Below, piece after piece: positions 14,858-22,460 of a stretch of 64,000 nt of DNA. Source of the DNA: Yinghuangia elevatio (lineage in GTDB: Bacteria; Actinomycetota; Actinomycetes; Streptomycetales; Streptomycetaceae). The stretch's first letter is position 1. Each line of letters opens with the position of its first letter. Under the pieces are notes generated by a model that searched no databases, was not told the DNA's origin, and was given only the letters and a program-made list of their open reading frames with translations. The DNA lies in the NCBI RefSeq assembly GCF_040649515.1, contig NZ_JBEZFP010000034.1, positions 1-64,000 on the forward strand, in the 5' to 3' direction. Both the position numbers and the translations under genes were made by a program.

Positions 14858-15316
14858 CGCGACCCCTCTCCTTTCCGTGTCGGCGAGGACGCCCGACGCG
14901 TGGGGCGTCCCGGGGCGACGACCCCGGCCGGGGGTCGTCGAACCGCCGGTACGGAGAAGAGAGTTTGTGCGTGAGACAGCCTAACGAGTCATCCCGGCCC
15001 TGCGCCCCGATGGCGGGGAGACGACGCGCCCCCAGCCGCCGCGGCTGTGGTCCCCGAAACGCGCTGACACACCTTTCGATGACCAAAGGGACACCAATGG
15101 GACACCTATGGGGTCGTTTGTGATCTGGGTCACACGACTTGGTGCGCGGCGCGGCGCGGCCCGGGCGCTCGGGTGCCGCGCGGGGCCGCCCTCGTGGCCA
15201 TGGCCGCCAGGGGTGAAGGCGGTTCTCGTGATGTCCGGGGCTCGTCCGGTACCCGGCTGGGGCGATGTTCACGAGAACGGACGGCATCGCGGAACGCCGC
15301 GCGACATAGTGCGGAG
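14858..15316. promoter_or_regulatory. Intergenic region with tandem 11-mers and a Crp-type site
   Basis: Two tandem 11-base repeats, GGGACACCAAT and GGGACACCTAT, occupy 15088-15109. Ten bases later TGTGA TCTGGG TCACA (15119-15134) is a perfect palindrome in its arms and fits the streptomycete Crp form GTG-N6-GNCAC. The region lies between the divergent 38-residue protein gene and the gene at 15317. Either could be the target; the site is about 183 bases from the 15317 start. No gene is seen in it. Confidence 0.55.
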
Positions 15317-15973
15317 GTGACCACTACATCAAACCGTCTGGCCCGGCCGGCGCGGCGCCGCCGCCACGCACGACTGATCGCCGCGCTGACCACGTTGATC
15401 GGAGCCTGCGCCGAGGCGGCCGACGCGGTGTACCGGCCCATCGCCGCCGCCGAGCCCGGCCAGGAGGCCGTCGAGGTGAGTGTCTGGCCGTGCGTCCAGG
15501 TCAGCCTTGCCGCCGCCGACCTGCTGGACCGGGCCCGTGCCGAGGACGACGCCCGGTGGCCGGACGCCGTGGCGTGGGAGCGGGCGCAGGCCCGGCGGAT
15601 GTACGCGTCGCGGTGTGCGGTGGCGCAGGCTCAGGAGTTCGTCCAGGGTGACCCCGGCCGGGACGGTGTGCCGCTGCCGACGGTGGAGCAGGCCGCCGCC
15701 ATGGACGTGGCGAGCGCCGGTTCCGATGTCGCCGCCCGCTGGCGGAGCGATCCGGGGGAAGCGGTCGCTCTGGTGCGCGAGTTGACGGCCGGCGGCGAAC
15801 TCGCCGTGGAGGAGGTCCTCGACGAGGCGGTCGACGCCGCGGTGGTGACCGGTCTGCTGGCACTCCAGGAGGCGCGCACCGCACCGGACCCGAGCACGGC
15901 GGCGGAACTCTGCCTGAACGCCGTCCCGCACATCACGCTTGCGGTCTCCCTGGCCTCGGCCGACCTGGACTGA
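15317..15973 (+). CDS. Unknown helical protein (218 residues)
   Basis: I do not recognise a family. The N-terminus is basic (RLARPARRRRHARLIAALTT) and is followed by alanine-rich helices, several of them amphipathic, with a final segment NAVPHITLAVSLASADL. No catalytic motif is visible. Codon bias is strongly coding throughout. The start is uncertain: I place it at GTG 15317, where the helical protein begins, but the GGAG there is too close to the codon. An upstream extension to 15173 is arginine-rich and unlikely. A Crp-type operator lies in its upstream region. It is followed by a hairpin terminator. Confidence 0.55.
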   Translation: MTTTSNRLARPARRRRHARLIAALTTLIGACAEAADAVYRPIAAAEPGQEAVEVSVWPCVQVSLAAADLLDRARAEDDARWPDAVAWERAQARRMYASRCAVAQAQEFVQGDPGRDGVPLPTVEQAAAMDVASAGSDVAARWRSDPGEAVALVRELTAGGELAVEEVLDEAVDAAVVTGLLALQEARTAPDPSTAAELCLNAVPHITLAVSLASADLD

Positions 15974-15981
15974 CGAAGACC

Positions 15982-15998
15982 AGCCCTCGCGGGCTTTC
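15982..15998 (+). terminator. Hairpin with T-rich tail
   Basis: AGCCC TCGC GGGCT is followed by TTCTC. It lies between the end of the 15317 gene and the convergent end of the RelE/ParE-like gene and could serve the plus-strand gene. Confidence 0.55.
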
Positions 15999-16021
15999 TC
16001 TTCTCGGGCCTCTGGCTCGGT

Positions 16022-16279
16022 CTACACGTTCAGGTAGGAGATGGACAGCACGGTGACGGTCTTCGTGGCGGTGACCAGGAGGACGACGACCAGGTCCGGG
16101 GCGGACATCAGGCGCATCGCCACCTCGTCGCCTTCGTCGCCGATGCCGTACGGCCGGGTCGCGGCGAAGGGGTCGATGAGTGCGTCGACGAGCATCGCGG
16201 CGAGGCGTTGGCGGACGGGTTCCGGCAGCGACCGGTAGGTCTCGTGGACGCCGTGGTCCAGGTAGAGGCGGTAGTTCAC
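16022..16279 (-). CDS. RelE/ParE-superfamily toxin candidate
   Basis: The 85-residue protein has the order expected of RelE/ParE-type toxins: an N-terminal strand (YRLYLDHGV), a helix HETYRSLPEPVRQRLAAML, a turn with DPFAATRPYG, and a final sheet LVVVLLVTATKTVTVLSISYL. RelE-like members cut mRNA on the ribosome; ParE-like members poison gyrase. The usual basic catalytic residues near the C-terminus are not obvious, so activity is uncertain. The GTG start is seven bases after the stop of a 97-residue gene that would be its antitoxin. It is the last gene of a four-gene run. Confidence 0.5.
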   Translation of the reverse strand: MNYRLYLDHGVHETYRSLPEPVRQRLAAMLVDALIDPFAATRPYGIGDEGDEVAMRLMSAPDLVVVLLVTATKTVTVLSISYLNV

Positions 16280-16286
16280 CTGTCGG

Positions 16287-16580
16287 TCACGCCGCTCCGC
16301 GCCCCAGCCGCCGGGCCTGCTCGGCGTCGTGGCCCACGGTGTCGGTGGCGTCGGTCAGCTCGTCCGGGAGGGTGCCGTGCTCGCGCAGGTGGGCGGCGAT
16401 CTCGGCGGCGCGCTGCTTCGCGGCCGCCAGGTCCGCGGCCACGCCCGCCCACGCTTCGGCGAGGCGAGGGGTCTCCACGACGGGGCGGAGCATCAGGTCG
16501 CGCTGGCACTGGGCGCGCAGTTCGGGGTCGTCGAGCCCGTGGACGATGGCGTCCCACGTGGCATCCGCACCGATCGACAT
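16287..16580 (-). CDS. Small acidic helical protein, possible antitoxin
   Basis: The 97-residue product starts at an ATG with an excellent GGGAGGAG site. It is almost entirely helical and acidic, with AWAGVAADLAAAKQRAAEIA AHL in its middle forming a likely coiled coil. No DNA-binding fold is recognisable. Because its stop is seven bases from the RelE/ParE-like gene, it could be a cognate antitoxin of an unclassified type. Equally, it may be an unrelated member of the operon. It lies about 100 bases downstream of the DUF6624 gene. Confidence 0.5.
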   Translation of the reverse strand: MSIGADATWDAIVHGLDDPELRAQCQRDLMLRPVVETPRLAEAWAGVAADLAAAKQRAAEIAAHLREHGTLPDELTDATDTVGHDAEQARRLGRGAA

Positions 16581-16682
16581 GCCGCTCCTCCCTTGCGATT
16601 GCGTCATCGGTCAGCCTACGCCGCCGCGCCCCGGCTGGGGGAGGGAGTCCGGCTGGCAGCCTGCGGGGCCGGGACACACACG

Positions 16683-17219
16683 TCAGGCGCCATGGTTGAG
16701 GGCGCGGCGGTCGGCGTCGACCGGCCGGGCGCCGATCGCCGCGCGTCGACGTCGGCCTCGGGCTGCTCCATTGGGATGCACCTCCCACGGGTCGTCCGGC
16801 TGGTCGCGGGTGAACTGGGACCCGAAGACCTGCGGGAGCCCGAGCCGCATCCGCACCCGGTCCAACAGCCAGGCCAGGTCGCGGAACGCCGCTTCGCCGC
16901 GCGCGACGGCCGCCGCCAGCAGCGGCAGCGCGGTCAACTGCTCGTCCAGCGGGGCGTGCTGCACCAGCAGCCACGCGGCCGTCGCCCCGTCTTCGCCGAC
17001 CATGCTGCGCCCGGGCCAGCCCCGCTCGGTGATCACCGCCATTATCCACGGGGTGTTGTCCACGTCCACGGCGGTCACCCGCGCCCATTCCTCGTCGCTC
17101 GGCGCAGGGCTGAGCGCTTCGCGGGCCTGCTGGTCCCGGTCGCGGCGCGCGAGCAGTTCCGTGCGCAGCGCCTCGTCCCGCGTGCCGCCGTCGACCGTCG
17201 GCTCCTGCGGTTGCGTCAT
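16683..17219 (-). CDS. DUF6624-like protein
   Basis: The 178-residue protein contains GWPGRSMVGEDGATAAWLLV followed by QHAPLDEQL, then AAFRDLAWLLDRVRMRLGLPQVFGSQF. These match the pattern of DUF6624: a G-WP-S-VG block, a QH-D block, and DRV-G-PQ-YGTQ. No biochemical role is known to me. The ATG overlaps the stop of the upstream 75-residue gene by four bases (ATGA), so the two are coupled. A basic, low-complexity tail after residue 150 is probably disordered. Confidence 0.7.
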   Translation of the reverse strand: MTQPQEPTVDGGTRDEALRTELLARRDRDQQAREALSPAPSDEEWARVTAVDVDNTPWIMAVITERGWPGRSMVGEDGATAAWLLVQHAPLDEQLTALPLLAAAVARGEAAFRDLAWLLDRVRMRLGLPQVFGSQFTRDQPDDPWEVHPNGAARGRRRRAAIGARPVDADRRALNHGA

Positions 17220-17443
17220 GAGGCCTGGTGGATGGTGAAGCCGAGGGCGAGCAGGAAGCGTTGCGACTCGCGGGTGTGCTGCCGGTGCACCCCGGTGCAG
17301 GTGCGGGCGACCTGCTTGACCGGGTACATGTTCCCGTTGACCTCCACGAAGTACGTCCTGCCGCCCTCGGGGGCCAGTCCGCGTATGCGCGTGTGGACGT
17401 CCGCGTGGGTGAGGTCGTACTGCTGTCCCTGGAACTCGACCAC
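17216..17443 (-). CDS. Small basic protein (75 residues), first gene of the DUF6624 operon
   Basis: The GTG start follows GGAGGCGG. The protein is a compact alpha/beta unit: strand VEFQGQQYDLT, a helix, strand TYFVEVNGNMYPVKQV, then a helix and RFLLALGFTI. The VNG-x-YPVKQV followed by a terminal LGF recalls small DNA-binding head domains found at the start of some restriction endonucleases, but the similarity is weak. It is coupled to the DUF6624 gene by a four-base overlap and is divergent from the gene at 17586 across 142 bases. Confidence 0.6.
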   Translation of the reverse strand: MVEFQGQQYDLTHADVHTRIRGLAPEGGRTYFVEVNGNMYPVKQVARTCTGVHRQHTRESQRFLLALGFTIHQAS

Positions 17444-17585
17444 GTCCGCCTCCTGCTCGGCCCTGCATCACGGGGATACAGGCAGTCTGGCCGACCCGGA
17501 CGTCGGTCCGCGGCCGGACGGTCGCCCGAGTTGCGCGATACCGCGGATCTCCGCCGGGGACCGCCGCGGCCGGGGACAATCGAGC

Positions 17586-18050
17586 ATGACCAACTCCCCT
17601 GCCGCGACCGATCTTCCGCTCGACCAGCTGACCGCCGCGCTGCGCGCAGGCGCGGCCGGCCACTTGCCCGGCGAGGCGGCCGTCGCCCTGCTCGTCGAGC
17701 ACGATGTGTGGCCCCGGCGTGCCGACTTCCGCGCGTACATCGACTACACCGACGACGCGGACGTCACCGACACCCCGCTCGCGAAGGTCCGCTGGAGCGA
17801 CGCGGTCGACGCCCGCTTGCCGGGTGCGTCCGGGGAGACGCTGATGCTGCGCATCGCGGCCAGCCTCGCCGTGGGGACCCCGGTCGCGTTGGCCGAGGTC
17901 AGCGCGCTCGGCTGGCACAGCACCGGCCTGGTGCTGCGCGCCCTCGCGCACACCAGCGGCCACCAGGCCGACATCGCGGTCACCGCCCCGAAGACCTTCG
18001 ACCCGGACGCGCCGGGCGGCTGGACCACCGAGACTCTGCACAGCTTCTGA
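17586..18050 (+). CDS. Unknown Streptomyces-type protein (154 residues)
   Basis: The protein begins with LPLDQLTAALRAGAAGHLPG EAAVALLVEHDVW, then RADFRAYIDY, and continues with AKVRWSDAVDARLPGASGET LMLRIAASLAVGTPVALAEV. The alternation of helices with short strands looks like a complete domain. I do not know its function. The ATG at 17586 fits the start of the conserved-looking region, although no strong ribosome site precedes it. It is divergent from the DUF6624 operon and so may share a promoter region with it. Confidence 0.65.
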   Translation: MTNSPAATDLPLDQLTAALRAGAAGHLPGEAAVALLVEHDVWPRRADFRAYIDYTDDADVTDTPLAKVRWSDAVDARLPGASGETLMLRIAASLAVGTPVALAEVSALGWHSTGLVLRALAHTSGHQADIAVTAPKTFDPDAPGGWTTETLHSF

Positions 18051-18162
18051 GCACCGACCCCAGGGGCGGGGCATCGGGTGTCCGCGGCCGTCGTTGTACC
18101 CCGGACGGCCCAACGCCCGCCAGACGTGGATGCCGGTGGGCGGTCGGGCCGCGCGGAGGCTT

Positions 18163-18231
18163 CTACTCGGGAATCACGTTTTCCGCCTGCTGTCCCTTCT
18201 GGCCCTGGGTCACGTCGTAGGCAGTCGACGT
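18163..18231 (-). pseudogene. C-terminal relic of a cold-shock (CspA-like) gene
   Basis: Reading minus, the frame ends DVTQGQKGQQAENVIPE and stop. This is the highly characteristic C-terminus of actinobacterial cold-shock proteins (VTQGQKGPQAENV). Only some 20 residues remain; the RNA-binding motifs KWFN and VFVHYSAI are gone, and upstream sequence is unrelated. It marks a recombination breakpoint near 18231. Confidence 0.75.
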
Positions 18232-18312
18232 CCGCCCGCCGCCTGCGTGGGAGCGTGGTCGGCGGCGGTAGCCTGCCCGTTCGGGGGCTACCCGCACGAA
18301 GGGGAGCCGTTG

Positions 18313-18591
18313 GTGGACCACGGCAGCCTGGACGAACTCCTGGGTGAGCCCGGGGAGTACATCGGTGCGCGCCGCGTACGCCGTCCCCGCCCCGCCGCGG
18401 GCGTACTCGTCCTGGAGTGGTGGGACGGGGAAGCGTGGGTGAGTGCCGGCGAGTCCGCCGACAACGATGGCGTCCGCGCCTGGCTCTCAGGGACCCCGCG
18501 CGGCCCGCACCCGTGGCAGCCCGGCACCGGACGCAGGCGCCGCCCACCCGCACCACCGCCTCCTGGGCGTCACTGCGCGGAGCCCCCGTAG
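18313..18591 (+). CDS. Unknown small protein (92 residues)
   Basis: A GTG preceded by AGGGGAG starts a protein reading VDHGSLDELLGEPGEYIGAR and GVLVLEWWDGEAWVSAGES, followed by a proline/arginine-rich tail. The first 65 residues look like a small sheet domain. No family is recognised. Its last 22 bases overlap, tail to tail, the gene at 18570 on the other strand. It starts just after the cold-shock relic, so the promoter may have been acquired by recombination. Confidence 0.55.
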   Translation: MDHGSLDELLGEPGEYIGARRVRRPRPAAGVLVLEWWDGEAWVSAGESADNDGVRAWLSGTPRGPHPWQPGTGRRRRPPAPPPPGRHCAEPP

Positions 18592-19193
18592 GGGTCCAGG
18601 TCGCGGTCCCCGCCGACGGTCATCGCGCGCGCGACCGCGGTGGCGGCGAACCGCGGGATGTCCTCGTCGGTCCCCCGGCGGAACATCTTCGCGACGTCGA
18701 GCGGCAGCGCGGCCGGGGTCCACTCCTCGGGGATCGGCCACATGCCCAGGACGGCGTCGCGGGCGGCGCGGTACGCGTCCGTCTCCACCATGTCCGGCTC
18801 CTCGGGCGTCGACCACGGGCGGCGGGCACCGACCAGCACGAGCACGTCGGCGGAGTACCAGCCGTCCGGGGCGTTGTCCGCGCCGGGCGTCGGATCGGTG
18901 GGCAGCACGGCGGCGTGGGCGTACGCCGGGTACACCTCCCCCGTCGCCTCCCGCCGCAGCCGCACGGCGCTGTTGGCGACGAGGGCCGCTAGGACTTCCT
19001 CCGAGGTGGTCACCTCGCCGGGCGGCGGGGTGTGGGTAGGGGTGCACGGCAGGCTGGTCGAGAAGAGGTAGCCGACCGCCGCCACGGTGTGCTGCCCGGT
19101 GTTCGCCTCGGCAAGGCGCCGCCGGGCCTGCATGTACGTCTCGCCCGTCGCCTGCCGGCGGGCCTTGATCTCGCGCTTGTTCGGGCCGGCCAT
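18570..19193 (-). CDS. Unknown Streptomyces-type protein (207 residues)
   Basis: The ATG at 19193 begins MAGPNKREIKARRQATGETY MQARRRLAEA, a basic N-terminal helix that I associate with uncharacterised streptomycete proteins. A second copy of the phrase appears later as RREATGEVYPAYAH. The middle contains SADVLVLVGARRPWSTPEEP and the end DVAKMFRRGTDEDIPRFAAT. No enzyme motif is seen. The duplicated R-ATGE-Y phrase suggests two related half-domains, perhaps for nucleic-acid binding. An alternative GTG lies 33 bases upstream. Confidence 0.65.
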   Translation of the reverse strand: MAGPNKREIKARRQATGETYMQARRRLAEANTGQHTVAAVGYLFSTSLPCTPTHTPPPGEVTTSEEVLAALVANSAVRLRREATGEVYPAYAHAAVLPTDPTPGADNAPDGWYSADVLVLVGARRPWSTPEEPDMVETDAYRAARDAVLGMWPIPEEWTPAALPLDVAKMFRRGTDEDIPRFAATAVARAMTVGGDRDLDPYGGSAQ

Positions 19194-19667
19194 CACACAC
19201 GCACGCTTCCCGGCCGCGCTGCCCACGCTCGCGTCGGCCCGGTCGATGCGGGACGGTGGAACTGCCGCGCGGTGGCGTCACCTTGGTCGTGGGCCGGGGC
19301 GTGGGCACGAGTTCCGGCGCGAGACGGCGGGCGGCCGCGAGCCACCCCACCGCACACCCTACCGACCGCCGACGGCGCCGTCGGGCGGTTCCGCGGCGCG
19401 GCCCGGAACGCCGTCCCTGGCAGGTCCGGGCCGCACCGCCCCGGTGAATCCCCCGCGCCCGGTGGCCCCACAGTGTGCCGGGGACCAACGCGTTGGCGGA
19501 AGAGGGGACTTCACCTAGGTCGTGGTGCGGTCGCCCGACGTGGGGCGCCGCACTGCGGCCCCCGGATCACGCAAGTCACCCTCCGTGGGCCGCCCCACAC
19601 CGCGCACCCCGCATCGGCGCCGCGCGTCGTTTCTCGCGAATCTGCTGCGAGCGCCACCCGGGCATCG
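19194..19667. other. Intergenic stretch, no gene seen
   Basis: About 470 G+C-rich bases with no supportable gene on either strand. Open frames are proline/arginine-rich and lack ribosome sites. Confidence 0.4.
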
Positions 19668-19697
19668 CTATAGCCGAGTTATACAACTTGGTTATAG
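19668..19697. promoter_or_regulatory. 30-bp inverted repeat upstream of an HTH gene
   Basis: CTATAGCCGAGTT and AACTTGGTTATAG are inverted with two mismatches in 13 around an ATAC centre. The repeat is A+T-rich in a G+C-rich setting and ends 20 bases before a GTG start with GGAGG. It is probably an operator over the promoter, perhaps for the HTH protein encoded next. Confidence 0.6.
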
Positions 19698-19716
19698 CGA
19701 GTGATGGAGGAGCCCC

Positions 19717-20390
19717 GTGCCTGTGACGCCCGCCGCCGAGGACGTCGAACTCCCCTACGGCTACGTGATGCCGGAGATCCCCGACGACGCGAGTGACGAG
19801 GACGTGGCCGCGATCCTGGACCGGTTCCCCGGGCAGCCGGGCGGAGGCATGAGCGACGAGCACGCCCGGGACCTGTTCGCACACCTGAACGCGCGCATCG
19901 CGGACGGCGAGGCGAGCAGCGCCTCGCCCTCGTTCACAACCTCTACACCCAGCTGGGGTGGCGGCAGACACGTATCGCGGAGGTTGCCGAGCTGAGCCAG
20001 CCGGGGGTGTCGAGGATCCTTAAGCGGCCGCCCGGCGCGGGTGAGGAGGAGCCGCTGGTGGTCGTGGGGAGGCTGCTCGGGCTGGCCGACCACCTGGCGG
20101 CCCGGCCGCGCCGGGGCAGGGCTCCGTACGAGGCCCGGGCGAGCAAGATGCTCGGCGGCACGTGGCCGATCACCCCGGCCAGCCTGCGCGAACTGCAGGG
20201 CATGGTGCGCCGTGATCTGGGGCGCCCCGGCACACCCCGCGTTTACCGTGAGGCGTTAGAGGAGGTCGAATCCCGGCTCGACGGCGCCGAGTTGCCCGCA
20301 GCAGTCTCCGCTCGGCTGGGCTCCTGGGGGCAGGTCGTCGTCGGCGAGAAGCGGCAGCGCGCCGAACTGGACCAGGCCCTCGACGCGTGA
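19717..20390 (+). pseudogene. HTH regulator interrupted by a frameshift
   Basis: The GTG at 19717 with GGAGG starts a sensible protein to about residue 67 (YVMPEIPDDASDEDVAAILD, then DEHARDLFAHLNARIADGE). From about 19915 the meaningful frame moves by one base: QRLALVHNLYTQLGW, RQTRIAEVAELSQPGVSRIL, which is a clear helix-turn-helix, continuing to a stop at 20390. The second frame has no ATG, GTG or TTG between its upstream stop and 20007, after the HTH. The intact protein would be about 225 residues. Either the gene is mutated, a base is wrong, or a programmed -1 shift joins the parts. Confidence 0.7.
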
Positions 20391-20658
20391 CCGGCCGGCA
20401 CCGGCGATCCGCTGAGCATCTCGTAGCGACCTGCGGCAACTCGACGCGAACTGAACGGTTTTGATCAGGCGCGGCGCCGTGCCTGCGCCGTCGGCCGTGC
20501 CTACCGTGGGTGTTCGGGAAGGCGTACGGCGCCACGGGATTCAGACCGTATGCCGCACGGTTGTGCGCCCGCGTGCCCCGCACTCCCCCTGCCGGCGCGC
20601 GGCCTTCCCGCACGGCGGCCCCGGACGTCATCCCCCGAGCGTCCGGGCCGCCGTAGCC

Positions 20659-20699
20659 GGGTCGGGCTCGGCGGTCGACCACACCGCCGGGCCCGACCC
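20659..20699. terminator. Strong 17-bp hairpin
   Basis: GGGTCGGGCTCGGCGGT and ACCGCCGGGCCCGACCC pair with one mismatch around a seven-base loop. It lies in a 395-base gap (20391-20785) that otherwise holds no gene. It probably ends transcription of the frameshifted HTH gene. Confidence 0.65.
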
Positions 20700-20785
20700 C
20701 CGGCGGATGCGAGCCGCAACCAAGGCGTGATCTCCCAGACGGGGCCCCGGGAAGGGGCTGCTCGTTGGGCACGGGCGTGGAGACC

Positions 20786-21250
20786 ATGGAGCAGCACACG
20801 CAGGCACAGCACGCCGCAGGGCGCCACGCCGGGCATCGAGCGGCAGCGTTGGCGCACGCGGGCTATGCCACGGCCGTCGGCGAGGCGATCGCCCCGCTGG
20901 GCGAGCACGTGACCGTGATCGTCGACCACACCCCCGGCCGCGCGGTGACCGCCGAAGGCGGCACCGACGCCGGTCCCGCCGCGGAAGTGCCGTTGCTGGA
21001 CATCGTGGTCGAGGTCCACGACGGCCCCGAACCCGCGTCCGGCAGCGAGCACCCGCCCGCGTGGCTGCGGCTGTCCTGCGACCAGGTCGACGGCTGGCGC
21101 TACCGGTTCCCGCACGACGTCGGCCGGTTCGCGCCCGAGCACGGACACCAGCTGATGGACGCGCGCGTGCCCGCCCCGCGCGACGTGGACGGATGGCTGG
21201 CCGTGGCGACCGCCTGCGACCGACGACAGCACGACGGCACCAGGGCGTGA
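20786..21250 (+). CDS. Unknown protein (154 residues)
   Basis: The ATG at 20786 has GTGGAG five bases upstream. The protein begins with a histidine/glutamine-rich helix (MEQHTQAQHAAGRHAGHRA) and continues with strands VTVIVDHTPG and LLDIVVEVHDGPEP, then WLRLSCDQVDGWRYRFPHDV and a final helix. The CDQV-GWRYR phrase recalls streptomycete domains of unknown function of about 150 residues, possibly DUF6292, but I am not sure. It lies upstream of a GntR gene on the same strand. Confidence 0.55.
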   Translation: MEQHTQAQHAAGRHAGHRAAALAHAGYATAVGEAIAPLGEHVTVIVDHTPGRAVTAEGGTDAGPAAEVPLLDIVVEVHDGPEPASGSEHPPAWLRLSCDQVDGWRYRFPHDVGRFAPEHGHQLMDARVPAPRDVDGWLAVATACDRRQHDGTRA

Positions 21251-21464
21251 CCGCTACATCATGTGAACCTCTACGGAGAACCCCTCTGCGAGGGCAGAGT
21301 TCAGGTGCTCCGCATGGGCCCCCAGCCATTGGCTCGGGCCGGCGACCTGATCTGGGCCGCACAGTGATCCGAAAGAAATGCCCTGGCACCGTCATCGTCG
21401 ACGGCCGGGGTCTGCAGAAAAGGGTTACGCATGTGATCTAGATTGGTTGGATAGAATAGGGGTC

Positions 21465-22460
21465 ATGGTGACAACAACGGTGCTGGGCCCGGCTGAGCGC
21501 ATCGCGGCGGACCTGGCCCTGGCCATCCATCAGCGGCTGATCCGGCCAGGTGAACGCCTGCCGTCTCAGAAGGACTTGATGGCTGCGTACGGGGTGGCGA
21601 TGGGCACGGCGTCCTCGGCGTTGGCCAAGCTCGCCGCGGCCGGACTGTCCCACGGCGAACGCGGTCGCGGCACGTTCGCCCTCGACCCGCGCCGGTCCCG
21701 CTTCGGGCCCAACCCGGTACTAGACCTGTTTGCGGCCGCCGAGGTGTGCCGGTCCCTGGCCGCCACCACTTTCCGCCCCGACGACAGCCCGAGCGTGGAG
21801 GTCGGCGGCGACCCCCGATGGGGCGACCCGCACACTGACCCGGAGAAGGTGATGCCGCCGCGGCGCGTGGAGGTCTCCGCGCTGGTGGCGCTGGACCGCC
21901 ACGTCCTGCGGTGGATGAGCGAGGCGTTCCTCGCCGCGGCCCGTCGCATGGTCGGCTCCGGATCCGATGACGCCGACGACCACCTGATCGCGGCGGCGCG
22001 GTCCGTCCTCGACCACGGCGGCCGCCGCCCCGAGCACCAGGTCGGCATCGCCGTCCACGGCGGCGCGGCCCCGCCGGACGAGGATGTGGCCGCACGGATC
22101 TGGCCGACCGGTTCCGCGGTCCGGCCGGTGGCGATGGCGACGGCGCACTGCCGCCCTTTTGACCGGGCCGTCGGGCACGCGCGTATCACACGGCCGCGGA
22201 CGGAGCCGACGGCAACGGCAGGACCGCGACGAAGGGCTCGGGGTGGGCAGTGCGGCCGACGGGGCGTGGGCGGAGCTGAACCCGCGTCAGCGAATCTACC
22301 TGAGCGCTCTTTTCGACGCCGACCAGGCGGCCGAGGAGGTGAACCGCCGCGACAGCGCGCGGGGCGTGCGCACTCCCCCGGCGCGGGTGTGGCGGCGTAT
22401 CGACTTCAACTCCCCGTATTCCCCAGTGGTGAGTCGGCTGCGGGGTGCCGGGGTGTATGA
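21465..22460 (+). CDS. GntR-family regulator, 3' end doubtful
   Basis: The first 65 residues are a GntR winged helix: AADLALAIHQRLIRPGERLP, then SQKDLMAAYGVAMGTASSAL and the wing HGERGRGTF. The middle to about residue 243 is a coherent domain of unknown ligand specificity. After DRAVGHARITRP, near 22195, the encoded residues become arginine/glycine-rich with poor third-base G+C, and the frame runs 217 bases into the next gene. Shifting by one base gives a better codon pattern and a stop near 22276. A frameshift near 22190-22200 is therefore likely. A TAGAAT box about 20 bases upstream of the ATG may be its -10. Confidence 0.7.
   Translation: MVTTTVLGPAERIAADLALAIHQRLIRPGERLPSQKDLMAAYGVAMGTASSALAKLAAAGLSHGERGRGTFALDPRRSRFGPNPVLDLFAAAEVCRSLAATTFRPDDSPSVEVGGDPRWGDPHTDPEKVMPPRRVEVSALVALDRHVLRWMSEAFLAAARRMVGSGSDDADDHLIAAARSVLDHGGRRPEHQVGIAVHGGAAPPDEDVAARIWPTGSAVRPVAMATAHCRPFDRAVGHARITRPRTEPTATAGPRRRARGGQCGRRGVGGAEPASANLPERSFRRRPGGRGGEPPRQRAGRAHSPGAGVAAYRLQLPVFPSGESAAGCRGV

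Noticed and set aside
15100..15200. tRNA gene as integration site for the integrase
   Set aside because: I looked near the integrase and around the intergenic hairpins for an acceptor/T-arm pattern and found none that folds properly.
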